Positions 34,746 to 47,081 of a stretch of 64,000 nt of DNA are shown here, piece after piece. The position numbers and the translations under genes were made by a program. The notes below the pieces were generated by a model. The model saw nothing but the letters and a program-made list of their open reading frames with translations. It did no database searches and was not told the origin of the DNA. The DNA is from Dendrocalamus latiflorus (Eukaryota > Streptophyta > Magnoliopsida > Poales > Poaceae). How positions within the stretch are numbered: the first letter of the stretch is position 1; each line of letters opens with the position of its first letter. The stretch lies in assembly GCA_017311315.1 (NCBI GenBank), contig CM029671.1, positions 21,326,565 through 21,390,564 of the forward strand. Direction: 5' to 3'.

Positions 34746-37443
34746 CGTGACTGGTATTCATCCAAAATCTTCTTTTTTGCTAGTTGCGCTAGTTTCTAGT
34801 TTCCATCTGCTATTTCCTTGCCATGCGCTAGAGCTGTTGAGTAAACTAATCTATGTCGGTTAGTCTGCAGCCCTGAGATAGATCATAATTCCGCATACAG
34901 TAAGATTACTGATCTGCAAGTCGGCGCATAAGTTAATTTAGATCACATCTCTAATCTGTTTTTGTTGGATCAGCGCATTGAGTTGTAAACTTGATCGCCA
35001 ATTATTGCAGTAGTCTCTCTGCCATTAAATTGACTGATCAAAGGCATTAGGAGACAACTTCAGCAGCGTATATATGCCATAACTCCTGTTGGGATATATA
35101 TGCCATGATTAGAAATTACTTATCCAGTTCCACTGGTTATTGAAACAAATAGTTAGTCGATTAGTAATGGCATGTTTTTCCAGCAGTTGGTACTTCCAGT
35201 ACTACTTGTTCCTCTGTAGATACAATGCTTTCTGTTTTACGTCTATGGGGCATTGCTGGAGTAAGTTCAAAGTTTTGGATTAAAATAATGTGCTTCTACT
35301 GATGCTCGTATACTGTCCAGTACATGTTTATATGCTTACGGGAGTCAAGTTCTAGCCTATAATGCACGGATACGAATACGTTGACACGACACGATACGAC
35401 ATCGATATGGGAATTCGCCGTTTTCCTAAAAACACCGATACGGCGACACGGCTATATATATTTGCATCCACCATTAGTAATTTTCAGCAAGTGTGCTTTG
35501 ACTCTAGAGTAGCTACTAGTTCCAACATATTTGCAATATTTGCATCTCTTGACATTTCTTCACCTTTGACCACCTCTATTTAGAATATCAACATGATTCC
35601 ACAATGGAAGCTTCGACCTATTGTTGCTTGTGTTTTCCTCCTCTCTAGTACTAGAATTAGCGGCTTCCATTTTCTAGAATGATGAAATAAGTAATCAAGC
35701 ATAAGTTTGCTAAATGCCTAAATATATATTGCTGGCTTATTGCAGTCTGCATCTCCACCCTAAATGCTAAAATAAAGAAGCCGGGAGATGATACCTCGGT
35801 GGAGCGGGGACGCCGGCGGCGCGCGGGGAGGAAGCCGGCGGCGGGCGGGGAGGGATCCGACGGCGCTCAGGTAGGAAGCCGACAGCTCGCAGGGAGGAAT
35901 CCGGCGGTTTGGCCGCTCGTCCTGTAATGATCAGACCGCCAACCATCAGCCTGTCGGACCATCTGAACCCTAATAACACAATCTGGAATCTGAATTTTTT
36001 TGAAACTTTTGCAAAATTTAAATTCAACTCAACCAAAGTGCCAATTTTTCATCGCAAACATATTCTAGACCTTTACATGATCTCTCAAGTACATTAAAAT
36101 AACAGAATAATATGTACAAGAAAAAGGAGATAATATACAGTCTCAAAAGAGGGGAATTAAATTACACTAGCTAGCCAATATGTAAATTAGTACGATTTTG
36201 CTTCTATAGCAAACTCATCTAAGAAAATCTTCTGTCGAAAAGGGGCTGTTGACAAAATTCTCTCAAGGATTGCTCTGTTTTTTCACAAGGATTGCTCTGT
36301 TTTTTACATCCCACATAGTACAGCAAGCCAACCGTAGAAACTCACTTCCCATATAGTACAGCAAGACAAACTTAGAAACTCCGTTATTCATTTGATCAAT
36401 TCTCATGACATCAAGCCTGTGACGTGAGTACGGACTAAAGGACTCCCTCTCAAGAATTCGATGTAAGTCACGTTGTTTTCTTATTTTTCTTTGTTTGAAT
36501 TTCTCATCTTACTTGCACGAACGCATAATAAAAGTACTTTCCTTGGGACACAAAGATACCGGATACAACCTATGTACACACAACCTACTTTGGACTTATA
36601 TCTACATCTCATCTTGTAGTTACATTTACTGTTCACAACTACCGTATTACGTTGCCAAGTTCGTCTCTTATAATCTTGGGTGCTTAAAAAAACCCCACAA
36701 ACAATAAATATAATTTAACTAGGATTCTCAATTCTAATATGATATTTCTCGACATCGACTAGGGCTCAACTTGGTGCGGCAAGAAGTATACACAACAACT
36801 TCAAATTTGTGAAATTGCTCATTATTTGGATGAGTACATAAATATCATTATTGCTACCAGGTAAGAAGGTGAACATCAACGGTGGGTGGCATAGGGTGTA
36901 AGGACGAGGAGTACAAAGGGGACTCGATTTTGGAGAGCAAGAAGGGAAAGACGTATTACTAACCTGAAGTACGTATTATATCCCATGATTAGGCAAGTGT
37001 TACATGGGCAACACTAGCTTCTTTTTGTTGCAAATGTCCTGCTGCAGAACTTAGTTAAAGATTTTGTATCTACACGGTGGAAAACTGGAAATGTTAATTA
37101 CTTCATTCCAGCCAAAAAAACTACAAAAAAGAAGGAAATTAGCATCAAGTACCAGTTCTCAAGCTACAACATGAATGTCACATGTGTTTGATGGACTTGA
37201 GGACATTTGAATGTTTTCTAAACACACGGGAAACCTGCAGTCCTAGTAGTGACATGCCGTGCATGATATTCTTCCGAAGAAGATAACAACAGGTTTGGAA
37301 GTTCAGGGAAAAATTAGAAAACTCATGAGCTTAATGAGGACAATAATCAACGAAACGAAAGTTCAATGGACAGATTCAGTGTTTTGTGAAAGTTCATCAT
37401 ATTGCCTATCTCACATAATTTGGACTAGTCAACTTGGAGATTG
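34746..37443. other. gene-free stretch with a GC-rich island
   Basis: No intact gene is seen. From about 35360 to 35450 there is a 'GATACGACATCGATATGG'-type repeat of the kind common in grass transposon ends. A GC-rich island at about 35780-35920 has a minus-strand open frame (35767-36036) rich in Pro/Arg that I cannot relate to a protein; it may be a captured 5' exon fragment. Confidence 0.3.
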
Positions 37444-37583
37444 GATCATATACCCTCCCTTTAGTTGGGAAATTGAGGATTTACCCTCCACATCTCAATG
37501 ACATGTGGGGTCATTAGAAGTCACTGACACGTGGGTAAGAAAGGTAAATTCTCAATTTCCATCTAAATGGAGGGTATATGATC
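37444..37583. mobile_element. foldback (MITE-like) element upstream of the CRK pseudogene
   Basis: The left arm GATCATATACCCTCCCTTTA continues to GGATTTACC. The right arm, read in reverse complement, is GATCATATACCCTCCATTTA continuing to GAATTTACC. The arms are about 42 bp and nearly matching, with a loop containing CACATGTGG-like and GACACGTGGG sequences. It sits about 100 bp before the first readable codons of the CRK pseudogene. Confidence 0.7.
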
Positions 37584-39625
37584 AATTTTTTCCCTAGGGA
37601 AAACAAAAGGTTTCTGTGCCACCTTTACACGCGTATCACGCACCGTCCTCCTCCTCCTCCTTTCTTCCCCAGAGATGTTGGCCGGTGACCTGCCCTTCTG
37701 CAGCAATGCTAACAGCATCTACATACAACATGTCCAACCTGAGGTCCCTTGCTGAATCACTGATCGCTGAAGTCACAGAGTCGCGCTTCCACTCGGCTAC
37801 CGGCACAGCCGGAACGGGCCCTGACGAGATCTACGGCGCTGTGCTCTGCCGAGGGGACTCCACCGGCACCGACTGCGCCAAGCACCTCAACAGGGTCCTT
37901 GATGCTGCCATCAACAAGAACGCTAGTAACCCTTACACCTCCCAAAACAACATAACCTTGTTCGATGATCGGTACCCGTACCAGGCCCAGATAAGGTTCT
38001 CCGACAAGGACTTCCTCTCCAGCTTCAGCAACGCTCCGGAGTGTATATTCAGCGCTAACCTGAACCCTCCATCGGATGCTGTTGCTGAGCACGAGCAGTT
38101 CCATAAGCTTGTATCCGAGCTCATGGGAAAGCTCACTGAAGACGTGGTGAGACGACCGAACAGGTACTCGACGGGTCAGGGGTGGTTCAACGAGAAGAGC
38201 CAGACGGTGTATGGGCTGGTGCAGTGCACGGAGGACATGCCGGTGGGCGGTGGAGGATTGCCGGTCTTGCCTGGAAAGCATCATCCCGGGCTTGGAGCAG
38301 ATGGTTGACGACGGTGGGGGTGCGATCCTTGGGGTGCGCTGCAGCCTGTGGTACCAGGCAAATGTTCAGTTCTTCACCGCAACACCGATGCTGTCCCTGC
38401 ATATGCCCAAACGTATGTTTCATCTCTAATACTGTGTTCGTTGACTTGGTTCAAACAGTCTTCCATCTTTCACCCCCTCTTTAACTATCTGATTACAATT
38501 CAATGGATGAGACAAAGACATGAAAGAAAGAGGAGTGCTTCATTGCCCCTATCAAAATAAATTTGCAAATGTTTTGTTAAAGGGTTTAAGTTAGGATGCA
38601 CATATTATGTCGTGTAAAGTGAACAAAAAGCAATTTCAAAACAAAAGAAAGTGTTCACCTGCACCCCTCCAAAATTTACCCTTTTAAGTACCATGCCTCT
38701 TATTAGTACTTTTCCAAATCCAACATTGACTAAAGTTTAACTCGTATCCATGGATTCGCAGCGAGCAGATTTTGGATCTGGGCCACAATTGGATCATTCT
38801 CCCTCATGGTATCTATTTCATGCTTGTTTGTTCATATTTGGATCAAAACAGAGAGAAAAAGAGGTAAACACTAATCTCACAGCATTTCTCCCTTGTGTAA
38901 GGAAATATGAATCTGATTTGATTTATACAGCTACCGGCTATGAGTAACAAGAATAGGTCATGCCACTTTTTTTCAGAACGAGCAAGATTTGAACTACGAC
39001 TGCTGTCAATGGCGATAGAAAATGTAATAAATCTTTGGAGGATTGAAGAAGGCAGCTCGGGGTTTTCACTGTATGATTTCTCTCAGATAAAAGAAGCTAC
39101 ACAGAACTTCTCGAATGAAAACAAACTTGGACAAGGTGGTTCTGGACCTGTTTATAAGGTAATTATGTACTTAAATTTGTATTCAGCTATTTTTTATTTA
39201 AATTGTATATTTTCTAAATGTCGCTTACTTTTTTAATCAAATTGTTTTGCTGTAGGCATGCATAGCTCGTTTTTCTTTTTCTCAAAAAATACATGTATAC
39301 AAGACACAAGATTCTTGTTCTTTAGTGTAATTATACCAATATCCTCTACTGAATATATGCTTGTAGTAACACTCTTTCTAATATCCATTAATTTCAGGGC
39401 GTATTGCCTGGTGGTCTTGAAGTAGCAGTTAAAAGACTTGCAGCATGCTCCGTACAAGGTTTACTAGAGTTCAAAAACGAAATTCAGCTGATAGCAAAGC
39501 TTCAACACAAAAATCTTGTTAAACTGCTTGGCCGCTGTATTCAAGGAGATCAGGAAAAGATGCTTGTCTACGAATATATGCAAAACAAAAGCCTGGACTT
39601 CTTCATATTTGGCATGCCTCCAATA

Positions 39626-39641
39626 AGATCCTCTATTTTCT
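39626..39641 (+). repeat. target-site duplication of LINE 1, left copy
   Basis: AGATCCTCTATTTTCT occurs here and again at 42815-42830, directly after the A-rich tail of the LINE. A perfect 16-bp duplication is characteristic of target-primed reverse transcription. Confidence 0.92.
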
Positions 39642-42600
39642 TGGATGACTTGGAGCTGAAAGAAATTCCTCTTCTGGGCCGGAAGTTTACTTGGTCGAAT
39701 GAGAGGGATGTCCCCACTTTGGTCCGGTTGGATCGGGTCTTCATGACATCTGATTGGGATCAATTGCTTCCCGACTGCATCCTTCAGAGTTCTGCTTCTT
39801 TGGTTTCAGACCACTGCCCTTTAATCCTTGGTCTAAGGGCTAATGTTCAGGGGAAGCGGCGTTTTCACTTTGAAAGCTACTGGCCAAAGCTTGAGGGCTT
39901 CCTGCAGGAGGTTCAAAGCTCCTGGAGCGAACCAGTAGTAGCTTCTTGCCCGCTGCAAATACTTTCCCTGAAGCTAAGAAGACTTGCAAGGAGCCTGCAA
40001 TCTTGGAGCCAAAAGAGAGTAGGCAATGTTAAGCTGCAGCTCCGGTTGGCCACGGAAATCTTACACCGTCTTGAAATTGCCCAAGATGTCCGAGTGCTGT
40101 CTTGCGAGGAGGTGTGGCTGCGGCGGCAGCTGAAGCGGCATGCACTCGGTTTAGCTTCTCTAGAGCGAACCATTGCTCGCTTACGCTCCAGGTTGGTTTG
40201 GTTGAAAGAGGGAGATGCAAATACTTCCTTCTTTCATCAACAAGCTAGGCACAGAAAGAGAAAGAATTTCTTGGCAAAACTCCAAGTGGGGGACAAACTT
40301 GTTACTGGGCATGAAGACAAGCAGCAGGTTGCTTATGAGTTCTACTCAGGATTGCTTGGCACAGTGGCTCAAAGACAATGCTCCTTAAACCTGCAGTCCT
40401 TCTACCAAGAAGCTCATGATTTGTCAGCCCTGGAGCAGGGGTTCACGGAGGAAGAGGTGTGGGCAGCAATTAAATCTCTTCCTTCAGACAAGGCACCGGG
40501 TCCGGATGGGTACACTGGACGTTTCTTCAAAACTTGTTGGAGTATAGTGAAGGTGGATCTCATGGCCGCTCTTAGCAGACTGTTACAGGGGGATGTCAGT
40601 AGTTTGTTCCTTCTTAACTCAGCGTACATCATTTTGCTTCCGAAGGACCCAGAAGTGTTGCAAATCAAGGATTACAGACCTATAAGCTTGGTTCATAGTT
40701 TTGCAAAGCTGGTCACCAAAATTCTGGCCAATAGGTTGGCTCCAAAGCTCAAAGATTTGGTCTCTCCAAATCAGAGTGCTTTTGTCAAAGGGAGATGTAT
40801 CCTTGATAATTTTATCCTGGTTCAGCAAACAGCTAAAGTCCTCCATAGACAAAGGGATCCAAGAGTTCTCCTCAAACTGGATATTTCAAAAGCCTTCGAT
40901 TCGGTGGCTTGGTCTTTCTTGCTGCAAGTCTTAAGCCATTTGGGTTTTGGTCCAGTTTGGTGTAACTTACTTTCCAAGCTCCTGCGGTCCTCTACAACTC
41001 GGGTAATGGTAAATGGTGTGCCAGGAGAACTCATTCAGCACCGGCGGGGGCTTCGGCAAGGCGACCCCTTATCCCCGATGTTGTTCATCTTGGTAATGGA
41101 TGTGCTCAACTCTCTAATTAATAAGGCGTGTGAGAATGGTCTTTTGCAGCCCCTTCTTTCTAGAGGACCTAGTCAACGGGTCTCTCTTTTTGCTGATGAT
41201 GTGGTTCTTTTCTTGCGGCCCTGTTTGGAAGAGTTTGAGTTGATCAAAGAGATTCTCCGGGTCTTTGGAGAAGCATCGGGGCTGATCACCAACTTAAGCA
41301 AGTACTCGGTGTCCCCAATCTGCTGTCACCAACAGGATTTGGAAATAGTGCAAGGGTCCTTGCCTTGCAAAGTTCAAGAGTTCCCTTGCAAGTATCTCGG
41401 GCTCCCGTTGTCGTTCAGGAAACTCTCCAAATCTGACTTTTACATGATAATTGACAAGATTGCTGACAAGCTGCCTGGATGGAAAGCTACCATGATGAAC
41501 CCAGCCGGCCGAGCCACTCTTATTCGGGCGGTACTCTCAGCAATTCCTATCTATCCTCTCTTTGCGCTGGATTTTCCTAAATGGGCCATTAAAGCAATTG
41601 ACAAGATTCGTAGAGCTTTCCTATGGAAGGGTCGCAAGAGAGTAAATGGTGGGCACTGCCTTGTTTCTTGGGATCGGGTCAAGAGACCTTTTGAGCTTGG
41701 CGGATTGGGCATTCTTGATTTGGAAATTCTTGGTTGGGCGCTGCGCATGAGGTGGCTGTGGCTCAAAAAGACCCAACCGGATCGCCCTTGGGCTAGCTTG
41801 GATATTCAGGTGCACCCCAATTCGGTAGCATTGTTCTCCATTTCGCTCACCTCTATTGTGGGAGATGGCTGCATGACCCTCTTTTGGTGTAATAATTGGC
41901 TGCATGGCAAGTCCTTAATGGATCTTGCCCCCCTTCTTTGTGCGCATGTGCCGAACAGAATTGTCAATCAAAGGACGGTCCAAGAAGCCCTAACAGATAA
42001 CACTTGGGTTCTTGATATTAGAAGCAGTCTTTCTACTCCAGTCTTGGAGGAGTTTCTTGGTATTTGGGATGTCCTCGGCCGAGTGAGGCTCACCCCTGGT
42101 GTGGTTGATCAGCATGTGTGGAAGCCATCCTCCTCGGGTAGGTTCTCACCTAAATCAGCGTACCGCCGTTTTTTTGTGGGAGCGGTGGAGTATGAACCAT
42201 GGAAGGAGATCTGGCGAACCTGGGCTCCTCCTCGTTGCAAGTTCTTTATGTGGATAGCTTCGCTTAATCGCTGCTAGACCGCTGATCGTTTGGCCCGTCG
42301 TGGTCTTGTTCACCCTGAGTGCTGCCCTCTGTGTGATCAAGTGGATAAAACTATTCAGCACCTTCTCACTTCTTGCGTGTTCACTCGAAGTGTTTGGTTC
42401 TCCGTGCTTACTTTGGTGGGATTGCAGCGGCTAACTCCAGGCCCAGATGATTTGGTATTCACCTTGTGGTGGCGGCAAGCCTTGCATCAAGTCCCTAAAC
42501 AGCAGCGCAAGGGATTTAACTCTTTGGTCGTGTTGGTGGCTTGGCAGGTTTGGAAGCATAGGAATAGTTGTATTTTTGAAGGTGCCTCACCCAATGTCAG

Positions 42601-42814
42601 CATTGTTTTGCAAAACATTAGAGATGAGGCCAAGATGTGGTGTATGGCAGGGGCCAAAGGCCTTTGTACCATTTGGCCTTAGGTGTTGTGTCTTTTTGAC
42701 CTTTTGGCTTTAGCCTCGCCTTTTTGGTGAGGTTTGTACGAGTCTTCTTAGACTCCTTTGTTCTTCTTCTTAATATATTGATGCGCAGTTCTCCTGCGCG
42801 TTCGAGAAAAAAAA
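39642..42814 (+). mobile_element. L1-like LINE 1, 5'-truncated, in a CRK intron
   Basis: About 3.2 kb in the same orientation as the kinase gene, ending in an A-run (42806-42815) and flanked by a perfect 16-bp duplication. It begins within the last part of the endonuclease domain (…LDRVFM…SDHCPLIL). It then has reverse transcriptase with SDKAPGPDGYTGRFFK, KLDISKAFDSVAW, GLRQGDPLSPMLF and the catalytic FADD (about 41188-41200), and a C-terminal zinc-knuckle-like zf-RVT region (CPLCDQVDKTIQHLL). The frame is open from 39642 to 42682 except for one TAG at 42275-42277. ORF1 and the 5' part are missing, as usual for truncated insertions. Confidence 0.92.
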
Positions 42815-42830
42815 AGATCCTCTATTTTCT
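42815..42830 (+). repeat. target-site duplication of LINE 1, right copy
   Basis: Second copy of AGATCCTCTATTTTCT. The CRK intron resumes immediately afterwards. Confidence 0.92.
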
Positions 42831-43011
42831 ACATGCTACAATTCGATGTTGTATGCAATTTTTTCTGTTATGCTTTCAATGATTTCATTCATATTTTGCA
42901 GATTGTATAAAAGGAGCACAATTAAACTGGTCAAAACGTCTACAAATAATTGATGGGATAGCTCAAGGAATCCTATACCTTCACAAGTATTCACGACTAT
43001 GTGTTGTTCAT

Positions 43012-44947
43012 TTTTTTGAAAAGGAAGACTTTATTAAATCCCAAGTTTGTTACATCGAGGTGATACACATCCTTGGAACAAAAACTTCCAGCCTCTGCCT
43101 AAGAATAGGCACAAAGCTTATGAGTAAAAACAAAACTAAGCAGAATCTAGTGACAGTCAATCCTAAGACTAGATCGCCACCCATATGCCCGGGTAAAAAT
43201 ATCCTTCGCCAACTGCTCCAACTGTCGCGATGCCACCACAACCGTATCCTGCAATTCCGATCTTTGCAGGATAGCCCACGAACGGAGTCGGTGAGAGACT
43301 GCATAAATAACCTGCAAAGGAGAATAAGAGTTGTTCTTTTCAAAAACAATATCATTCCTGTACAACCATATAGACCAACATGTTGCTGCTGCCCCAAGCA
43401 GTACTAATGATTTCAAATGATTAGATATACCATTTAACCAGCTGCCAAACATATGTGCTACACTCCGTGGTTTTGTTAGCTTCAGAGCAATTTGAGAGAA
43501 ACCCCAAACAGCCCGCGCAAATCGGCAATCAAAAAACAAGTGCTGAATTGTCTCATCACTATGACAAAAACAACATGACTTGCTCCCTTGCCAATTACGC
43601 TTGATTAGATTATCTTTCGTTAAAACCACGCCCCTCCTAAGGTACCAAAGAAAGATCTTCAACTTAATCGGCGCTTTCAGTTTCCACAGGCGTTTATTCA
43701 AATTAGGTACAGGAGTTTGAAGCATCGCTCTATAAAGGGAATTCACCGAGAACTGCCCATTTGGGTGTAAAGACCAGCGAAATTCATCATGACCTTGTGT
43801 CAGCTGAATATTGGATAGTCGTGCTAACAAGTTAGTCCATTCCACCAGCTTGGATCCAATTAAATCACGTCTCCAAGAAAAATTAGGTGGAACAGAACCC
43901 AAAGCTTCTGAAATTGTGACAAATTTTGGTCTAACAATAGTGTATAAACCAGGATATTGGTTCTTCAAACTATCATCGCCTAACCATTTGTCTTCCCAAA
44001 ATCTGACTTGTGAGCCATCCTTAATAATAAAAGAACCATATCGTAGGAAAATCCCTTTTGCCTTCAACAGACTAGCCCAAAAATGTGAATCGCTTTGTTT
44101 ACGTTCGACTTGCACTAAGGGTTTAGATCCCAGGTATTTATTGCGCAACAGTTGTTGCCAAGTACCATCCGTCGTTAGAAGCTTGAAAAGCCATTTACTC
44201 AACAACGCTAAGTTCTTGAGATTTAAATCAGCTATTCCTAAACCACCCTGTTCTTTTGGCTGGCATAGAATATTCCACTTCACAAGTCGATATTTTCTCT
44301 TATGTTTATCACCTTGCCAGTAAAATCTGGATCGGAAATAATCTAATTTCTTTAGAACTCCTTTTGGAATCACAAAAAAAGACATCATATACATTGTGAG
44401 GCTACTCAAGACGGAATTTATCAACGTCAATCGACCCCCAATTGATAGATGGGATATAATGCCGTCAAACTGTCCCCCCTCAATAGCCCTTCTAATAAGA
44501 ATGGCAAGCATGTCCGCAACAATGTTAAATAAAATTGGCGATAAAGGATCACCCTGACGAAGTCCCTTCCTAGTCTGGAAGAAATGACCAATTTCACCAT
44601 TAACATTAACAGCCACACTACCTCCTTGAATGAAGGATTGAATCCAAGTTATCCATTTGGATGAAAATCCCTTCATGCGTAAGGTTTGAAGTAAAAAAGG
44701 CCATTTAACTTTATCATACGCCTTCTCAAAATCAAGCTTCAAAATTACCCCATTTAAATTCTTGCAATGTAACTCATGTACCGTTTCATGCAGTATGACA
44801 ACTCCTTCCAGGATATTTCGTCCACGCATAAACGCCGTTTGAGTTGGGCTAATGACTCTATCAACAATTACATTAATTCTCATTGTGGCCACTTTAGTGA
44901 AGATCTTAAAACTCACATTAAGTAAACAAATGGGCCTGTACTGCTGA
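43012..44947 (-). mobile_element. L1-like LINE 2, antisense in a CRK exon, internally deleted
   Basis: The T-run at 43012 is the A-tail of a minus-strand LINE. Its reading frame runs from about 44947 (…QQYRPICLLNVSFK…) down to 43147, with KLDFEKAYDKVKWPF, GLRQGDPLSPILF and the C-terminal zf-RVT region (CCFCHSDETIQHLFFDC). It begins inside reverse transcriptase, so the 5' part is lost. Near 44446 the text jumps from …GIISHL to SIGGRL…; against LINE 3 about 120 residues that contain the YADD catalytic motif are missing. The frame stays open across the junction for about 600 codons. No target duplication is seen; instead about 10 bp of the kinase exon appear lost. Confidence 0.88.
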
Positions 44948-45767
44948 ATAAGCAAGTAACATTCTCTTGGACGGCAACATGACTCCAAAAATTTCAGATT
45001 TTGGGATGGCCAGAATATTCTGCTCAAATATGACAGAATCAAATACCACCAGAATAGTAGGAACACAGTAAGATGCATCTGGCTTTTCAGTACATATCAA
45101 ATAGAGCCGTACTTATATGCTTTCTTGATGAGAAAAATGCATAGATCTATAGAAGTTCATTTACAGAGCTACAGGCTGAATTGCTACTTAAATCTATATA
45201 CCTGTGCTTGGTAATATATAACAATTCTACTTCTACCATTCAGTGGCTACATATCTCCAGAGTATGCTTTTGATGGGGTTTGCTCGATCAAGTCAGATGT
45301 CTTCAGCTTTGGCGTCTTGGTCTTGGAAATCATAAGTGGGAAGAGGACTGCCGGTTTCTATCCATATGATGGAAAACTATACAATCTCATTTCATATGTG
45401 AGTAACAGTTACTCAGGATTGCAACCCCATTTGCTTTGGCAATGCTCGCAGGGTAATGTTTGTTTGACAAAAGTACATTGTTTTCTAATAGGCTTGGCAA
45501 CTTTGGAGAGTTGGAGAATGTTGTGAGCTGGTTTGTTGTCGTATAGGAGACAATCGTCAAGTGATAGAAAGGTGCGTTCAGGTGGCACTCTTGTGTGTTC
45601 AAGAGAGTGCAGATGATAGACCTACTATGGATCATGTGGTTACCATGCTAGGCAGCGAGAATGTGAGCTTGCCCAAGCCAAAGCAGCCTGCTTACTTCCA
45701 TGTCCGCCCTAGTGGTCCAGAAGTTCCATCATGCAACATCAGTGTAAGTATCACATTAGCAAGGTAG

Positions 45768-47081
45768 GCTATATATCATCATTTCCAACTGATAGAGTGA
45801 CCCAAAATGTGTGAATCAAGCATGTTTGCGTGACGTAAACAATACTCCAATGTAGTCGTGTGTGTATCTCTGATCTATTGTCTTTGTTTAGCCAAACAGT
45901 GTTTAAGCTTTCCTGTTTCAAGAAATAGATTAGTGTTACACAACATTGGACTCCTTGTATACGAATGTTCTCAACAGCCATACTAATATGGGCATAAACA
46001 AGAAGGCTATTTGAAAACTAGGTAGCTGTACTTGTTGTAGCATGTAGGCCAGTGAACCACATAAAGACAATACTACTACAGCTTATTGTGTGTGTGTTTT
46101 GTAAACAACTTTGCACGCATCAAACTATAAGGCACGTGCACGTCTGTATTTTTAAAATCTTAGTACAGGAAATACTTAAAAGTAATGTCTTAGTACCAAA
46201 TTAGGCCAAAGCAAGAGCTAACAGTGTAGGTGTCACCCAACTCGCAAGTAGCAGAAGAATCACAGTAACTGATCCATTAAAATTCGGGTGGTTTCACTTT
46301 CAGTTTTGTTAAACCTTGGTATAGAGAAGAACAAAATCACCATTTTATATATGGCAGGCATCCACGAAAGTTTCCCCCAGCCTATAGTGCACGAGCTACA
46401 TTTCAACTTCGTCCTAAACCATAGGACCATTCACTGTAAACTCTCAAAATGGTAAAGTGTGACGACAAACATTGCAATCGCCTACCCTGTGTCAGCTCGC
46501 ACCTGTAGGGATCCATCTAGGAGCAAACAAGAAGGGGAACGAACTTGCGAGGCCGGTGGAGAGCGAGCCAGAGTTGGGCAGAAGCGGCCACGGACCGTGC
46601 TTGCGGCAGCCGTTCGATAGCTTTGCTCCGTCCGGCGGCGGTGAGGCGTGGAGCGAATAGCACGGCGGCGGTGTAGCCGGGGCGGGGCGGGGCGGCGGTC
46701 TTACCTAATGGGCCTTATGCTATATGGGCCGGCCAGACAGCCGTCCTAAGTTCAATGCAGCTTACAGGGCCGATGAGTTCGATTCACATTAGCCTTTTGA
46801 CTTTGACTCGCATTGGCTTTTTTAAGGTCGATCCACAGTAGCTTGACTGAGGGCAAGCATCTCTGCATAATTTTTTTTTTCAGGTTTCGCAAAACCATAG
46901 CATAGCCTAATGATATCCTATCATTGTCTCTCTGCCTAATAACTAGAGTTCGATTTTCACCAACCACAAGTTAGATATTATTTGTGTTGATTTTTCCCTA
47001 TGATTTTTTTTTGGAATTTGAATATGTGACTTGTTGATATCTTTAAGATAATTATACTAGCCGATTGTTCCCACTTTGGGG
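45768..47081. other. gene-free stretch with a GC-rich island
   Basis: Downstream of the dead CRK. No gene is seen. A GC-rich segment at about 46490-46720 resembles a 5' leader in composition, but I see no coding continuation. Confidence 0.3.

Larger units (their letters stand above)
37690..45767 (+). pseudogene. DUF26 cysteine-rich receptor-like kinase (CRK), dead
   Basis: Exons recognised: ectodomain about 37690-38412, kinase N-lobe start 38977-39158, 39398-39611, 42902-43011 continued at 44952-45067, 45244-45397 and 45492-45767. The ectodomain has two DUF26 domains, the first with CRGDSTGTDC, but it is out of frame near 37710-37720 and again near 38240 (before DCRSC). The membrane-spanning exon expected between 38412 and 38977 was not found. 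The kinase has LGQGGSGPVYK, the VAVKRL lysine, DFGMARIF, and GYISPEY in the next exon. The intron after 39611 begins GC rather than GT. Two LINEs sit in the kinase part: one in that intron (39642-42814) and one antisense (43012-about 44947) replacing the catalytic-loop residues after VVH. The family relays apoplastic stress signals, but this copy cannot encode a working kinase. The intact relative is at 53358-59101. Confidence 0.88.

Noticed and set aside
39404..42277. A single 957-codon frame that looks like a kinase-reverse transcriptase fusion gene.
   Set aside because: It is a kinase exon, a few intron codons and a LINE inserted with a target duplication. I do not annotate it as a real fusion gene, only as a possible retained-intron product.
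43147..45078. 643-codon minus frame taken whole as one protein.
   Set aside because: Its first 40 or so codons are antisense to the CRK kinase exon; only the part from about 44947 downward is LINE.
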